From assembly GCF_000802155.2 (NCBI RefSeq), contig NZ_JQGJ02000029.1:1-41102 (forward strand): a DNA stretch of 41,102 bases. Direction: 5' to 3'. The first letter of the stretch is position 1, and each line of letters opens with the position of its first letter. The notes beneath the pieces are model-generated. The model was given only the letters and a program-made list of their open reading frames with translations, was not told the origin of the DNA and ran no database searches. A program made the translations under genes and the position numbers. This DNA comes from Pseudomonas frederiksbergensis. GTDB lineage: Bacteria; Pseudomonadota; Gammaproteobacteria; Pseudomonadales; Pseudomonadaceae. Below, piece by piece: positions 23,267 to 32,478 of the stretch.

Positions 23267-24810
23267 TGGCAGACACAGAAAAGGTAGAGAAAAAAGCAGT
23301 GCTGCTGACGGGCATCGATGAGCTGTCACCCAAGCTCGCGAGCCTTCGTGCGAAGGTCGCGGGTTTCAAGCAGAACCTCGATGCCACGGGGTTGGGCAGC
23401 CAGGACATTTCCGCGCTGCTGCCCAGCGGCGGCCTGGCCCAACCGTTCATGGACGGGCTCAAGTCGGCGCTGGCCTTCAAGGGTGAAGTCGGCGCGGTGA
23501 ACGCGGCGGCCAGCGCCCTGCAGGCGCCCGAAGCGCCTCGTGTGGCGGCACAAAGCCTGGATGGATTGAAGACTTCCATCAGCAACGTGTCGGTGCAATT
23601 CGGTTCGGCGCTGGGGCCTGCGGTGAACACGGTGGCGGTCGCCTTGCAACCGATGGTCAGCAGCGTGGCCCAGGTGCTGCAGGACAACCCTCAACTGGTC
23701 CAGGGCCTGGCGACGGGCGTTGTCGCGTTCAACGCGATCCAGACCGCGGTCAGCGGCGCGAGCCAGGCCATGGAAGTGGTCAGCCTGGCCATGAAGATGA
23801 ACCCCATCAGCTTGATTGCCATGGGCATCGCCTTGGCGGCAGGGATGATCATCGCCCACTGGACGCCGATCTCGGCGTTTTTTGCCGGGCTCTGGCAACG
23901 GCTCGCGCCGATCGTGCTGCCGATGGTCGAGTTCTTCAAGACGATGTTCGCCTACACCCCGATGGGGCAGGTGATCAGCAATTGGGGGCCGATCAGCGGT
24001 TTTTTCGGCGCGCTCTGGAATGTGATCGTGGCGGCGGCAACGCCGGTCATCGGTTTCATGCAGACGCTGTTCGCCTGGTCACCCTTGGGTTTGATTGTTG
24101 CCAATTGGGCGCCCCTGACCGGCTTGTTCGCGGCGATCTGGGATCTGCTCAAAGCCTTGACCGTGCCGGTGATGGACGCCCTTAAAGGCCTGTTCGACTG
24201 GACGCCGCTGGGATTGATCATGGCCAACTGGGGCACGATCGGCGAGGTCTTCGCCGGGATCTGGGAAGGCATCCGCAACCAGGTGTCGATCATGCTGGCG
24301 GTGTTCAGCGGTCTGTTCGACTGGTCGCCCATCGAGGGCCTGACTCGACAATGGGGGCCGGTGGGCGAGTGGTTCAGCCAGTGGTGGAACGAGTTGCAGG
24401 CGGTGATCGCGCCGATCAAGGCGTTTTTCAACGGCGGCTTTGGCGAAATGATCACCTCGTTTACTGGCAAGGTCGAAGGACTGACCGAGGCGCAACGCGC
24501 CACCAATGCCGAAGGCAAGGGCGAGTTGGCGCCGGCGTTTTTTGGCGGGGCCGGCGACCAGCCTTCGAGCCTGGCTCCTGTGAAAACGTCATTGGCACCT
24601 GGGGCGTTGCCGCAAACTTCCAGCCATCTGGTGCAACAAAGCGCCGCCAACAACCGCACGCAACTCGAAGGCGGCCTGACCGTGCGCTTCGAAAACGCGC
24701 CGGCCGGGTTGCGCGCCGATCCCCCGCAGACCAATCAACCGGCCCTGGCGGCGAGTTCGCGCATCGGCTATCGCTCACTTTCCACAGGAGGCTCCAATGA
24801 GCTGGCGTGA
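23266..24810 (+). CDS. Tail tape measure protein, Mu-like, with 41-residue repeats
   Basis: A 514-residue protein. Residues 1-150 are helical (LSPKLASLRAKVAGFKQNL), with a hydrophobic stretch near 165-198. From Trp199 to about 403 there are five consecutive 41-residue units, each of the pattern W-x-P-I-x(3)-F-x(3)-W ... P-V ... F-x-W-[ST]-P-[LM]-G-x-[IV]. The C-terminal 110 residues are low-complexity and polar. It is the ruler for tail length. It is shorter than the cluster-B tape measure (514 against 687), so the two particles should differ in length. It overlaps gpN by 14 bases. Confidence 0.85.
   Translation: MADTEKVEKKAVLLTGIDELSPKLASLRAKVAGFKQNLDATGLGSQDISALLPSGGLAQPFMDGLKSALAFKGEVGAVNAAASALQAPEAPRVAAQSLDGLKTSISNVSVQFGSALGPAVNTVAVALQPMVSSVAQVLQDNPQLVQGLATGVVAFNAIQTAVSGASQAMEVVSLAMKMNPISLIAMGIALAAGMIIAHWTPISAFFAGLWQRLAPIVLPMVEFFKTMFAYTPMGQVISNWGPISGFFGALWNVIVAAATPVIGFMQTLFAWSPLGLIVANWAPLTGLFAAIWDLLKALTVPVMDALKGLFDWTPLGLIMANWGTIGEVFAGIWEGIRNQVSIMLAVFSGLFDWSPIEGLTRQWGPVGEWFSQWWNELQAVIAPIKAFFNGGFGEMITSFTGKVEGLTEAQRATNAEGKGELAPAFFGGAGDQPSSLAPVKTSLAPGALPQTSSHLVQQSAANNRTQLEGGLTVRFENAPAGLRADPPQTNQPALAASSRIGYRSLSTGGSNELA
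23860..24474 (+). repeat. Five 123-bp units encoding the tape-measure repeat
   Basis: Units begin at 23860, 23983, 24106, 24229 and 24352, exactly 123 bases apart, each starting with a TGG codon and encoding WxPI-type segments. The fifth diverges in its second half. The protein period is clear, while the DNA copies have drifted considerably. Confidence 0.8.
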
Positions 24811-26035
24811 TCGTTTGTTGCCGGCGTCGTTTCGTGGCGTCGGGTTCTGGGTCGACCAGGCGAAAACCCCGGTTGGCCACAAGGGCCAACTGCATGAATA
24901 CCCACAGCGCGACCAGCCTTTTTTCGAAGGGCTCGGCCAGCAGGCGAAGATTCATGAGCTGACCGCGTTCATCGTCGGCCCCGATTGCCTGGAGCAGCGC
25001 GACAAGCTGCTCAAGGCCTTGGAGCAGGGCAGCGGCGAGCTGGTGCACCCGTGGCTGGGACGCCTGCAGGTCAAGGTCGGCGAGTGCGACATGACCCAGA
25101 CCCGCCAGGACGGCGGGCTGGTGACGTTCGCCCTGAAGTTCTACCCCGACCAACCGCTGCCTTTTCCCTCGGCCACGATCAATAGCCAGAAGTTGTTGCT
25201 GGTCTCGGCCGACAGCTTCCTGGGGTCGGCCGTGCGACGCTTCGAAGACGCCATGACCTTGATCAAGGCCGCGCGGATCGGCATTGCGGACCTGCGCAAC
25301 AGCCTCAAGGACATCTACGGCGTGATCGAGCAGGAGCTCAAGCCGCTGATCGAGACCTATCGGCAACTCAGCGATCTGGTCAAGGCGGTGAAAGAATTGC
25401 CCAAGGAAGTGGTGGCCGAGTTCAAGGGGTTGCTGGGCGACATCCGCGAACTGAAGGACTTTGCCCGTGACGGCTATCGCGGCGTGATTGCCAGCGTGTC
25501 GCAACAGGTGGAGGCCATTGGCAAGTCCGACGCGCCCAAACTGACCACCGGCAAGGACACCACGGCGGCGGCCCAGGCCGTCGCCAACCTGGTGCAGGAC
25601 ACCTTGCTGGTGCAGGCCGCGCAATGGATTGCGGCGATGCCGGTGGCGGCGCCCGCGGTCAAGTTGGGCGCCACGCCTTCAGTGGCGCAGCAGGCCGTGC
25701 AACCGGTCCAGCGCCGGGACGTTCCGGTCGCCGACGACGTACTGGCGCTGCGCGATGCCTTGAACGATGCGATCTGGCAAGCCTCGCTCAAGGCTGACCC
25801 GGAGCACTACCAGGCGATGAACAACCTGCGTCAGCAAATGGCCGCGCACCTGACGGCGGTGGCGTCTTCGGGCGTGAGGCTGATCAGCCTGTCGTTCAAG
25901 CAAAGCCTGCCGGCGTTGGTGGTGGCCTATCAGCAATTCGCCGATGCCACGCGAGTGACCGAAGTGACCCAGCGTAACGGCGTCGCCCATCCTGGTTTCC
26001 TGCCGCCCAATGACCTGAAAGTCTCGGGGGAATAA
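24797..26035 (+). CDS. DNA circularisation-like N protein (Mu gpN)
   Basis: A 412-residue protein with the DNA_circ_N domain at the start (MSWRDRLLPASFRGVGFWVD; HEYPQRDQPFFEGLGQQAKI; ECDMTQTRQDGGLVTFALKF). A long helical middle follows (LIETYRQLSDLVKAVKELPK). Despite the family name, in Mu-like tails it is a baseplate/tail protein. It lies between tape measure and hub as in Mu (gpN). Confidence 0.88.
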   Translation: MSWRDRLLPASFRGVGFWVDQAKTPVGHKGQLHEYPQRDQPFFEGLGQQAKIHELTAFIVGPDCLEQRDKLLKALEQGSGELVHPWLGRLQVKVGECDMTQTRQDGGLVTFALKFYPDQPLPFPSATINSQKLLLVSADSFLGSAVRRFEDAMTLIKAARIGIADLRNSLKDIYGVIEQELKPLIETYRQLSDLVKAVKELPKEVVAEFKGLLGDIRELKDFARDGYRGVIASVSQQVEAIGKSDAPKLTTGKDTTAAAQAVANLVQDTLLVQAAQWIAAMPVAAPAVKLGATPSVAQQAVQPVQRRDVPVADDVLALRDALNDAIWQASLKADPEHYQAMNNLRQQMAAHLTAVASSGVRLISLSFKQSLPALVVAYQQFADATRVTEVTQRNGVAHPGFLPPNDLKVSGE

Positions 26036-26038
26036 ACC

Positions 26039-27079
26039 ATGGATGAGCTCGATAATGCCGTCTCGCTGACTGTCGGCGGGCTGGATTACGGCGGCTGGAA
26101 AAGCGTGGAAATCAGTGCGGACCTGGAGCGCCAATTCCGCACCTTCAAACTGGACATCACCTGGCAGTGGCCGGGGCAGACCCAAGCGGTGCCGATCCGT
26201 CCGGGCGATGAATGCCAGGTGCGCATCGGTGCCGACCTGGTCCTCAGCGGCTATGTGTTCAAGGCACCGGTCAGCTATGACGGCCGGCAGATCAGCCTGA
26301 GCATTGAAGGTGGCTCGAAAACCCAGGACCTGGTGGACTGCGCGGCCATCAATCGCCCGAGCCAATGGCGCGGGCAAACGCTGCTGAGCATCGTCCAGGC
26401 CTTGGCGGCGCAATATGGCGTGGGTGTGGTCAGTGAGATCCCCGAAACCGCGCGGCTGAGCGAACACAGTATCGTGCCGGGGGAAACGGTCTTTCAGTCC
26501 ATCGACCGATTGCTGACGTTGTTCCGCGTGTTCTCCACCGACGATGCCCAAGGGCGTGTGCTGTTGGCCAAGCCCGGCAGCGGTGGTCGGGCCAGTGATG
26601 TGTTGGAGTTGGGCAAGAACATCCTGTCGGGCAACGCACCGATGGATTACAGCCAGGTGTTCTCCGAATACCGAGTCATCGGCCAGCACAAGGGCAACGA
26701 CGAGCAGAGCGGGGCGGCGGTGAGCGAAGTCGCGGGCACCGCTACCGATCTGGGCTTCAAGCGCAAGCGGGTCACGGTGATCAGCGAAGCAGCGCAATTG
26801 ACCTTCGAACTCGCCCAGCAACGGGCCGATTGGGAAAGCGCCATCCGCAGCGGCAGGGCCCTGGCCACCACCTATCGCGTGCAAGGCTGGCGCCAGGCCA
26901 ACGGCGATTTGTGGCGGCACAACACCTTGGTGCGAGTGATCGATCCGGTATTGGGGTTCGATGGCGACATGCTGATTTCCAAAGTGACCTACTCACTGTC
27001 GGCACAAGGCTCCGTCACCACCCTGCAAGTTGCGCCGCCCCATACGTTCGACGCGAACCCGGTGCCGCCGAAGGCGTGA
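26039..27079 (+). CDS. Baseplate hub protein, Mu gpP/gp44-like
   Basis: A 346-residue protein (MDELDNAVSLTVGGLDYGGW; SADLERQFRTFKLDITWQW; IRPGDECQVRIGADLVLSGY). It has two hub-type beta domains and a C-terminal GDLWRHNTLVRVIDPVLGFD and LISKVTYSLSAQGS, which fit phage tail protein P/D hubs. Three bases after gpN. Functionally it is the counterpart of the D protein at 19023 in the other array. Confidence 0.9.
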   Translation: MDELDNAVSLTVGGLDYGGWKSVEISADLERQFRTFKLDITWQWPGQTQAVPIRPGDECQVRIGADLVLSGYVFKAPVSYDGRQISLSIEGGSKTQDLVDCAAINRPSQWRGQTLLSIVQALAAQYGVGVVSEIPETARLSEHSIVPGETVFQSIDRLLTLFRVFSTDDAQGRVLLAKPGSGGRASDVLELGKNILSGNAPMDYSQVFSEYRVIGQHKGNDEQSGAAVSEVAGTATDLGFKRKRVTVISEAAQLTFELAQQRADWESAIRSGRALATTYRVQGWRQANGDLWRHNTLVRVIDPVLGFDGDMLISKVTYSLSAQGSVTTLQVAPPHTFDANPVPPKA

Positions 27080-27131
27080 GCCTGCGTTCACCGTGTCCTG
27101 CTGTTAAACCTGATTCCGAAGGAAAACCCCA

Positions 27132-27641
27132 ATGAGCCTACTGACCCGCCTCCTGGCGCGCGGCACTGTCGTGCTCGCCCACTCGGCCACCAAGTTGCAA
27201 TCGCTGCAAATGCGCCTCACCGCCGGCGAAGTGAACGACGACATGGAGCACTTCGAACCCTACGGTTTCACCAGCAACCCACTGGCCGGCGCCGAAGGCA
27301 TCGCCACGTTCCTGGGGGGCGATCGTTCCCATGCCGTGGTCCTGGTGGTCGCCGACCGCCGCTTCCGTCTCCAGGCCCTGGCCCCGGGCGAAGTGGCCCT
27401 CTACACCGATGAAGGCGACAAACTCCATTTCAAGCGCGGCCGGGTCATCGACATCCAGACCGCCACCCTGAACATCCGCGCCAGCAGCTCGGTGAACATC
27501 GACAGCCCGGTCATCAACCACACCGGCAAGATCGTCTCCCAGGGCGATCAGGTCGCCGGCGGGATCAGCCAGATCAAACACGTGCATGTCGGCGTACAGG
27601 CCGGCACCGGCCAGACCGGCGCGCCGGCGGGAGGCCAATGA
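27132..27641 (+). CDS. Baseplate assembly protein V, Mu gp45-like spike
   Basis: A 169-residue protein (MSLLTRLLARGTVVLAHSAT; EHFEPYGFTSNPLAGAEGIA; IDIQTATLNIRASSSVNIDS) with the OB-fold start and the short beta-helix needle of Mu gp45. The C-terminal KHVHVGVQAGTGQTGAP looks like an apex with histidines in an HxH pattern, as used for iron binding in known spikes. Overlaps the gp46-like gene. Confidence 0.9.
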   Translation: MSLLTRLLARGTVVLAHSATKLQSLQMRLTAGEVNDDMEHFEPYGFTSNPLAGAEGIATFLGGDRSHAVVLVVADRRFRLQALAPGEVALYTDEGDKLHFKRGRVIDIQTATLNIRASSSVNIDSPVINHTGKIVSQGDQVAGGISQIKHVHVGVQAGTGQTGAPAGGQ

Positions 27642-28039
27642 TGTTCATCAGCCAGAACCTGCACGCCGCGCTGACCCGTTCGGTGCTGATCAGCCTGTTC
27701 ACTTGGCGCCGCGCCGCTGATGACGATGCCGTCGATGACGAGGAGCGTTTCGGCTGGTGGGGCGACACCTTTCCCACCGTTGCCGACGACCGCATCGGCT
27801 CGCGACTGTGGCTGTTGCGAAGGGTCAAGTTGACCCGCCAGACCCAACTCGACGCTGAGTTCTACGCCCACGAAGCCCTGCAATGGCTGATCGACGACGG
27901 GCATTGCAGCGCTATCGACATCATCAGCGAACGCCTCGACGCCCAGCGCCTGAACCTGCGCACGGTCCTGACCCTGGCTGACGGCGAGCGCCTGGACATC
28001 AACCCCGACCACAGTTGGCAGGTGACCTATGCCGTTTGA
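27638..28039 (+). CDS. Mu gp46-like baseplate protein
   Basis: About 133 residues (ATGATG start, so one residue less is possible). Family marks are the acidic early segment (DDDAVDDEERFGWWGDTFP) and DDRIGSRLWLLRRVKLTRQT, both typical of GP46 proteins, the Mu counterpart of the W/gp25 wedge protein. Overlaps the gp47-like gene by 11 bases. Confidence 0.9.
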   Translation: MMFISQNLHAALTRSVLISLFTWRRAADDDAVDDEERFGWWGDTFPTVADDRIGSRLWLLRRVKLTRQTQLDAEFYAHEALQWLIDDGHCSAIDIISERLDAQRLNLRTVLTLADGERLDINPDHSWQVTYAV

Positions 28040-29069
28040 AACCCCTTCGCTGCCGGTGCTGATCAAACGCGCCCAAAGCGACCTGGCCAGCGATTCGCTG
28101 CGCCAGTCCGATGCCCAAGTGCTGGCCCGCACCCTTGGCGGCGCTGCCTATGGCCTGTATGGCTACCTGGATTGGATCGCCGAGCAGATCCTGCCGGACA
28201 AGGCCGATAAGTCCACCCTGGAACGCATCGCCGCCCTGCGCCTGAACCAGGCGCGCAAGGCCGCCCAGGTGGCCACGGGCAGTGTCAGCTTCACCGCTAC
28301 GGCAGGCAGAGTGCTGGACGTCGACACGCTGCTGCAATCGAGCGATGGCCGTACGTATAAAGTGACCACCGCCCGCACCACCAGCGCTGGCCTGAACACC
28401 GCCGACATCGCGGCCCTGGACGCCGGTAGCGTGGGCAATGCCGATGCCGGCCTGGTGTTGACGCCCGTGCAGCCGTTGCTGGGCATCGGCAGCAGCTTCA
28501 CCGTGCTGGCGCCAGGGTTGACCGGCGGTGTTGCCCGGGAAAGTCTTGAATCCCTGCGGGCCAGGGTGATCCGTTCCTATCGCGTCATTCCCCATGGCGG
28601 TTCGGCCCAGGACTATGAAACCTGGGCCCTGGAATGCCCGGGCATCACCCGCGCCTGGTGCCGTGGCAGCTACCTGGGGCCGGGCACCGTCGGCCTGTTC
28701 GTGATGCGCGACGACGATCCGCAACCGATTCCCAACGCCGAGCAACTGAAAGAGGTGCGGGCCTATATCGAGCCCTTGCGTCCGGTGACCGCCGAGCTCC
28801 ATGTGCTGGCGCCAACGCAAGTGCCGGTGAACTACCGCCTGCGCATCACCCCTGACACCAGCGCCGTGCGGGCCGCCATCGAAGCCCAACTGCGTGACTT
28901 GCATAACCGCGAAGCCGGCCTCGGCGAAACGCTGTTGCTGAGTCATATCGCCGAAGCCATCAGCAGCGCCACTGGCGAAACCGACCACAAACTCAGCGCG
29001 CCGGTCGCCGACGTCGTTGCCGCCAGCAACCAGTTGCTGACGTTCGGAGGCTGCACATGGCTGGCATAA
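28029..29069 (+). CDS. Baseplate J / Mu gp47-like protein
   Basis: A 346-residue intact protein (MPFETPSLPVLIKRAQSDLA; LDWIAEQILPDKADKSTLER; IPHGGSAQDYETWALECPGI; AAIEAQLRDLHNREAGLGET). It is the wedge protein of the Mu-type baseplate and the functional counterpart of the amber-interrupted J at 10021. It resembles the partial gene at the left window edge more than the P2-type J. Overlaps the gp48-like gene by 13 bases. Confidence 0.92.
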   Translation: MPFETPSLPVLIKRAQSDLASDSLRQSDAQVLARTLGGAAYGLYGYLDWIAEQILPDKADKSTLERIAALRLNQARKAAQVATGSVSFTATAGRVLDVDTLLQSSDGRTYKVTTARTTSAGLNTADIAALDAGSVGNADAGLVLTPVQPLLGIGSSFTVLAPGLTGGVARESLESLRARVIRSYRVIPHGGSAQDYETWALECPGITRAWCRGSYLGPGTVGLFVMRDDDPQPIPNAEQLKEVRAYIEPLRPVTAELHVLAPTQVPVNYRLRITPDTSAVRAAIEAQLRDLHNREAGLGETLLLSHIAEAISSATGETDHKLSAPVADVVAASNQLLTFGGCTWLA

Positions 29070-29656
29070 GAACCGCCGAACAGTACCAGGCCCAACTGCG
29101 CAGCCTGCTGCCCAGCGGCCCGGCCTGGGACCCCGAGCGCGTGCCGGAACTGGACGAAGTGCTGCAAGGCATCGCCCAGGAACTGGCCCGCCTCGACGCC
29201 CGAGCCGCCGACTTGCTCAACGAAATGGACCCGGCGGGGGTGAGTGAGCTGGTGCCGGACTGGGAGCGGGTGATGAATCTGCCGGATCCGTGTCTTGGCG
29301 CTACGCCGCTGTATGACGATCGTCGCCTGGCGGTGCGTCGGCGGTTGTTGGCGGTGGGCAGCCAGGCCATTGCCTATTACGTGGAAATCGCCAAGAGCCA
29401 GGGTTATCCCAACGCAACAATCACCGAACTCAAGGCGCCCCGCATGGGCCGCGCACGTTTCGGCGAGGCGCATTTCGGCACTTGGCAGGCGCAATTCATG
29501 TGGACCCTCAACACCGGCGGCCGCCTACTGCTGGGTCGGCGCTTTGGCGCCAGCTACTGGGGCGAACGGTTTGGCGTCAACCCTGGCTCGGCCTTGGAAT
29601 GCCTGATCCACCGCAGTGCACCGGCGCATACCAAGGTCCACATCAATTATGACTAG
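29057..29656 (+). CDS. YmfQ/Mu gp48-like baseplate protein (DUF2313)
   Basis: A 199-residue protein (AQLRSLLPSGPAWDPERVPE; SELVPDWERVMNLPDPCLGA; FGASYWGERFGVNPGSALEC; HRSAPAHTKVHINYD). Paralogous to the gene at 1054. It closes the baseplate block and precedes the three fibre cassettes. Confidence 0.9.
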   Translation: MAGIRTAEQYQAQLRSLLPSGPAWDPERVPELDEVLQGIAQELARLDARAADLLNEMDPAGVSELVPDWERVMNLPDPCLGATPLYDDRRLAVRRRLLAVGSQAIAYYVEIAKSQGYPNATITELKAPRMGRARFGEAHFGTWQAQFMWTLNTGGRLLLGRRFGASYWGERFGVNPGSALECLIHRSAPAHTKVHINYD

Positions 29657-29667
29657 GGAGTAGACGG

Positions 29668-30837
29668 ATGGATTATCCAAAGAGTGTGCCCAGCGCCGGG
29701 TTGGTGAATGGGAAGTTCGTTGATGAAAACCCATTGACCGGGACGCCGGGATCTTTGATTCCGGCGGATTGGGGAAATGGGGTGACGCAGGAGATCGTGA
29801 ACGTCATCAAGGCGGGAGACCTGACGCCAGATGAAACCAGAAATGATCAATTGCTCGCGGCGATCCAGTCGGTCACCGCCAAGGGCTGGAACCAGGATCT
29901 GGCGCTGCCGATCGCAGCGTTGCCGCTGCCAACGATTGCCACACCCGACGCGCGTATGGCCGTCACACCAACGGCGCTCTCAACCAGCGGCGGGCGTGTC
30001 TCGATTCCGGCGGGCGTATATATCAGTATCGGGCAAGAGGTGGTGAGCGGACGCTTGGGCCGATCACGAACCTTCATGACGACGGCTTGGAGCAGCGCCG
30101 ATTTGTTGCCCAGCGCCAGCTATTTTCTAAGAGCGCAGGTGATCGGTGATGCGCTGACGTTCTATATGCAGCGTGGAAGTTTGTATGACCCGGCACCGGA
30201 GTCCATGAAGGGCACCGTCAACGGTGCATCCGGTGGCGGGTTTGCGTCCACGCCGCTGGATATGTGCCTGGCCTGGGTAATAACTGGGGCGCCGGGCTCG
30301 TTGCCGACGATTCGTACGATCTATAACCGTGCTCAGTTGAGCTGGACGCAAACGGTGAATGGAACGGGGGTGGTTTATCTGCCGCTGGATCCACATGCGC
30401 GTGCGGCGCGGCTGGTAGCGGGTAATCCGACGCCTGTTTCGAACACTGTGACTTCGCTAATCTTTGTTAAAACCGGATGGGTTGGAGGCAACTACACTTG
30501 TCTGACGCCCGCCGCGTCAACTCCTGCCAACAATGCCGTGGGGTGGGCAAACCCCGAAGCTGCGATATTGGGAACTTGCATGCTGTTCTCCAGTAACGTT
30601 GTCAATGATGTAACAGTTTCCACGGTCACGGCCAGTTTTGACCACACACAACTGCGTTCGCTTTGGCAGTCATACCAGGCCGAGCACACGCTGGGCGCAA
30701 CCAATGCCGAGAGCGACGAATTGCTATTGAGCATGGGGATCAAAGAGCACCAGGCGTTGACCGATTACAGCGTCGGCATCGGCATCAATTTTACCAACGC
30801 AGTCAATGTCCACCTGTCCTGGGAGCTGATCCGATGA
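29668..30837 (+). CDS. Tail fibre 1 of the Mu-like array
   Basis: A 389-residue protein. Residues 1-50 (MDYPKSVPSAGLVNGKFVDE; GTPGSLIPADWGNGVTQEIV) are the attachment segment shared with the fibres at 31371 and 33151. The middle is beta-rich and Ser/Thr/Ala-rich (LSTSGGRVSIPAGVYISIGQ; ITGAPGSLPTIRTIYNRAQL), and the C-terminus LTDYSVGIGINFTNAVNVHL probably forms the tip. No collar domain is seen. Ends in a four-base overlap with its own assembly-type gene. Confidence 0.8.
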   Translation: MDYPKSVPSAGLVNGKFVDENPLTGTPGSLIPADWGNGVTQEIVNVIKAGDLTPDETRNDQLLAAIQSVTAKGWNQDLALPIAALPLPTIATPDARMAVTPTALSTSGGRVSIPAGVYISIGQEVVSGRLGRSRTFMTTAWSSADLLPSASYFLRAQVIGDALTFYMQRGSLYDPAPESMKGTVNGASGGGFASTPLDMCLAWVITGAPGSLPTIRTIYNRAQLSWTQTVNGTGVVYLPLDPHARAARLVAGNPTPVSNTVTSLIFVKTGWVGGNYTCLTPAASTPANNAVGWANPEAAILGTCMLFSSNVVNDVTVSTVTASFDHTQLRSLWQSYQAEHTLGATNAESDELLLSMGIKEHQALTDYSVGIGINFTNAVNVHLSWELIR

Positions 30838-31343
30838 AAGTCATTCAAGAGCTGCACCAGTACGAAGATGGACTTCGTCCGCCTGCGCCTTCCTCCGCTC
30901 ATATCTGGATGGACGATACCTGGGTGCTTTGCGAAGAGAATGCTGCCGAGCAGTTGCATCAGGAAGCCGAACGCCTGTGCACCAGGGTAGATGCCGCTGC
31001 CGACCATGCCCGTCGCACGTTGGCCGGTGATCCCCTGCGTGCCTTGGAGTACCAACAAGCCGCCCTGGAGGCGCAGGCCTTCAAGGACCAGGGCTACCCG
31101 AAAAAAGCGGTGCCGTTGTCGGTTTCCGCTTGGATCGTCAAAGGGCGTACAGCTAGGCAGGCGGCGGATCAAATCCTCGCCAAGGCCGCTGAATTCGACG
31201 CGAACCTGGTGGCGCTTCGCGAGCTGCGCCTTAAAGCCAAGGCACAGATTCGTGCGCACATGGCCAAGGGCAAGGCCGATCTTGCGGCTCAAGTCGCTGA
31301 TGATGTGCTTGCGACCATCCGAGCATTTCCCCTTCAGATTTAA
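30834..31343 (+). CDS. Fibre-associated assembly protein 1
   Basis: A 169-residue protein from the ATG overlapping the fibre stop. The N-terminal YEDGLRPPAPSSAHIWMDDT is a fibre-assembly-like region. The rest is a long helix with coiled-coil character (EQLHQEAERLCTRVDAAADH; TARQAADQILAKAAEFDANL). Position and coupling suggest a chaperone for the preceding fibre, although it is not clearly of the same family as 13181 and 34048. Also plausible as a hypothetical protein of unknown role. Confidence 0.6.
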   Translation: MKVIQELHQYEDGLRPPAPSSAHIWMDDTWVLCEENAAEQLHQEAERLCTRVDAAADHARRTLAGDPLRALEYQQAALEAQAFKDQGYPKKAVPLSVSAWIVKGRTARQAADQILAKAAEFDANLVALRELRLKAKAQIRAHMAKGKADLAAQVADDVLATIRAFPLQI

Positions 31344-31370
31344 GCACAGTCTCATAGAGAGAAACAAAAC

Positions 31371-32471
31371 ATGGATTATCCGAAAAGTGTTCCCAGCGTC
31401 GGGCTGGTGAACGGGCGGTTCGTGGATGAAAATCCGCTGGCGGGCACGCCCGGATCGCTGATTCCGGCGGTCTGGGGCAATAGCGTCACCCAGGAGATCC
31501 TGGGCGTGATCTCCGCCGCTGGCATCACACCGTCTGAAGCGGACACCGGCCAGTTGATCAAGGCGTTGCAGGCTATTCTCGGGCGTAGCAGCCCGATGCG
31601 GTCGGTGGTGACGCGGTTAACGGCTTCTAAATCGTTGGCGCCCGACGAGCTGGGGCTTGTGCTGATTGATGCCAGTGCTGGTGCGAACACAGTGACGCTT
31701 CCTGCGGCCAATGCGGCACTTGGCATTCGTGATGTGATTGTGCGGCGTGTGGATAACAGCGGTAACCGTTTGACAGTACGGGCCTCCGGTAGCGACAGAA
31801 TTCGCTTTCATACCCATTTGGCGGCCAATGGCTATCCGTTTCTGGTGCTGATGGGCGGGGGTGACTGGTGGCATCTGCGCAGTGATGAAGCTGGGGTTTG
31901 GTGGCCGGTGGGGCGGTTCGATGCGACGGCCTTGGGGCGTATTTCCTTTGAGTGCACGCGTCAGGTCATTCCCGGTGGGTATGCGGTGCTGAATGGAAAT
32001 TTGCTGGTGCGTAGTGATTGGCCGTGGTTGTGGGATTACGCGCAATTGTCCGGTGCGTTAGTGAACGAAGCCAGCAGGTCGGGAAATGAAGGCGCGTGGA
32101 CGAGCGGTGATGGCGCCACCACGTTCCGGATTCCTGATATTCGCGGCGAGTTCTTGCGCGTGTTGGACGAAGCCCGAGGCGTAGATATTGACCGTTCGGC
32201 GGGCAGCAGACAGATGTATGCCCTTGAAAGCCACAACCATTATTTGCCCACCAGCTCGGGCAGTGCTAACCGCCCTGGTCCTGCTATTGCTGATGCGTCT
32301 TGGGACGTCACCCGTGACGTCAATGCCGCGCCTGCAACAGGGATAGTCGGTACGACTTATCCCAATCCATTGTTCTTTTCCGGCCCGGAGATGGTAGGCA
32401 ATATCGGGAGTTTCGGCACTGAAACCCGTCCCAGGAATATCGCCTATCCCGCCCGAATCAAATTGATCTGA
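31371..32471 (+). CDS. Tail fibre 2 with collar domain
   Basis: A 366-residue protein with the shared N-terminus (MDYPKSVPSVGLVNGRFVDE; GTPGSLIPAVWGNSVTQEIL), a beta-rich middle (GANTVTLPAANAALGIRDVI) and a classical phage tail collar domain (IPGGYAVLNGNLLVRSDWPW; TFRIPDIRGEFLRVLDEARG), with a C-terminal HNHYLPTSSGSANR-type segment. The ETRPRNIAYPARIKLI ending is typical of collar-fibre tips. Different tip from fibres 1 and 3. Confidence 0.88.
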   Translation: MDYPKSVPSVGLVNGRFVDENPLAGTPGSLIPAVWGNSVTQEILGVISAAGITPSEADTGQLIKALQAILGRSSPMRSVVTRLTASKSLAPDELGLVLIDASAGANTVTLPAANAALGIRDVIVRRVDNSGNRLTVRASGSDRIRFHTHLAANGYPFLVLMGGGDWWHLRSDEAGVWWPVGRFDATALGRISFECTRQVIPGGYAVLNGNLLVRSDWPWLWDYAQLSGALVNEASRSGNEGAWTSGDGATTFRIPDIRGEFLRVLDEARGVDIDRSAGSRQMYALESHNHYLPTSSGSANRPGPAIADASWDVTRDVNAAPATGIVGTTYPNPLFFSGPEMVGNIGSFGTETRPRNIAYPARIKLI

Positions 32472-32478
32472 GGTGACC

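Noticed and set aside
23860..24474. CRISPR-like array because of regular 123-base spacing
   Set aside because: The periodicity is protein-coding, in frame, with diverged copies and no constant short repeat; it is the tape-measure repeat.
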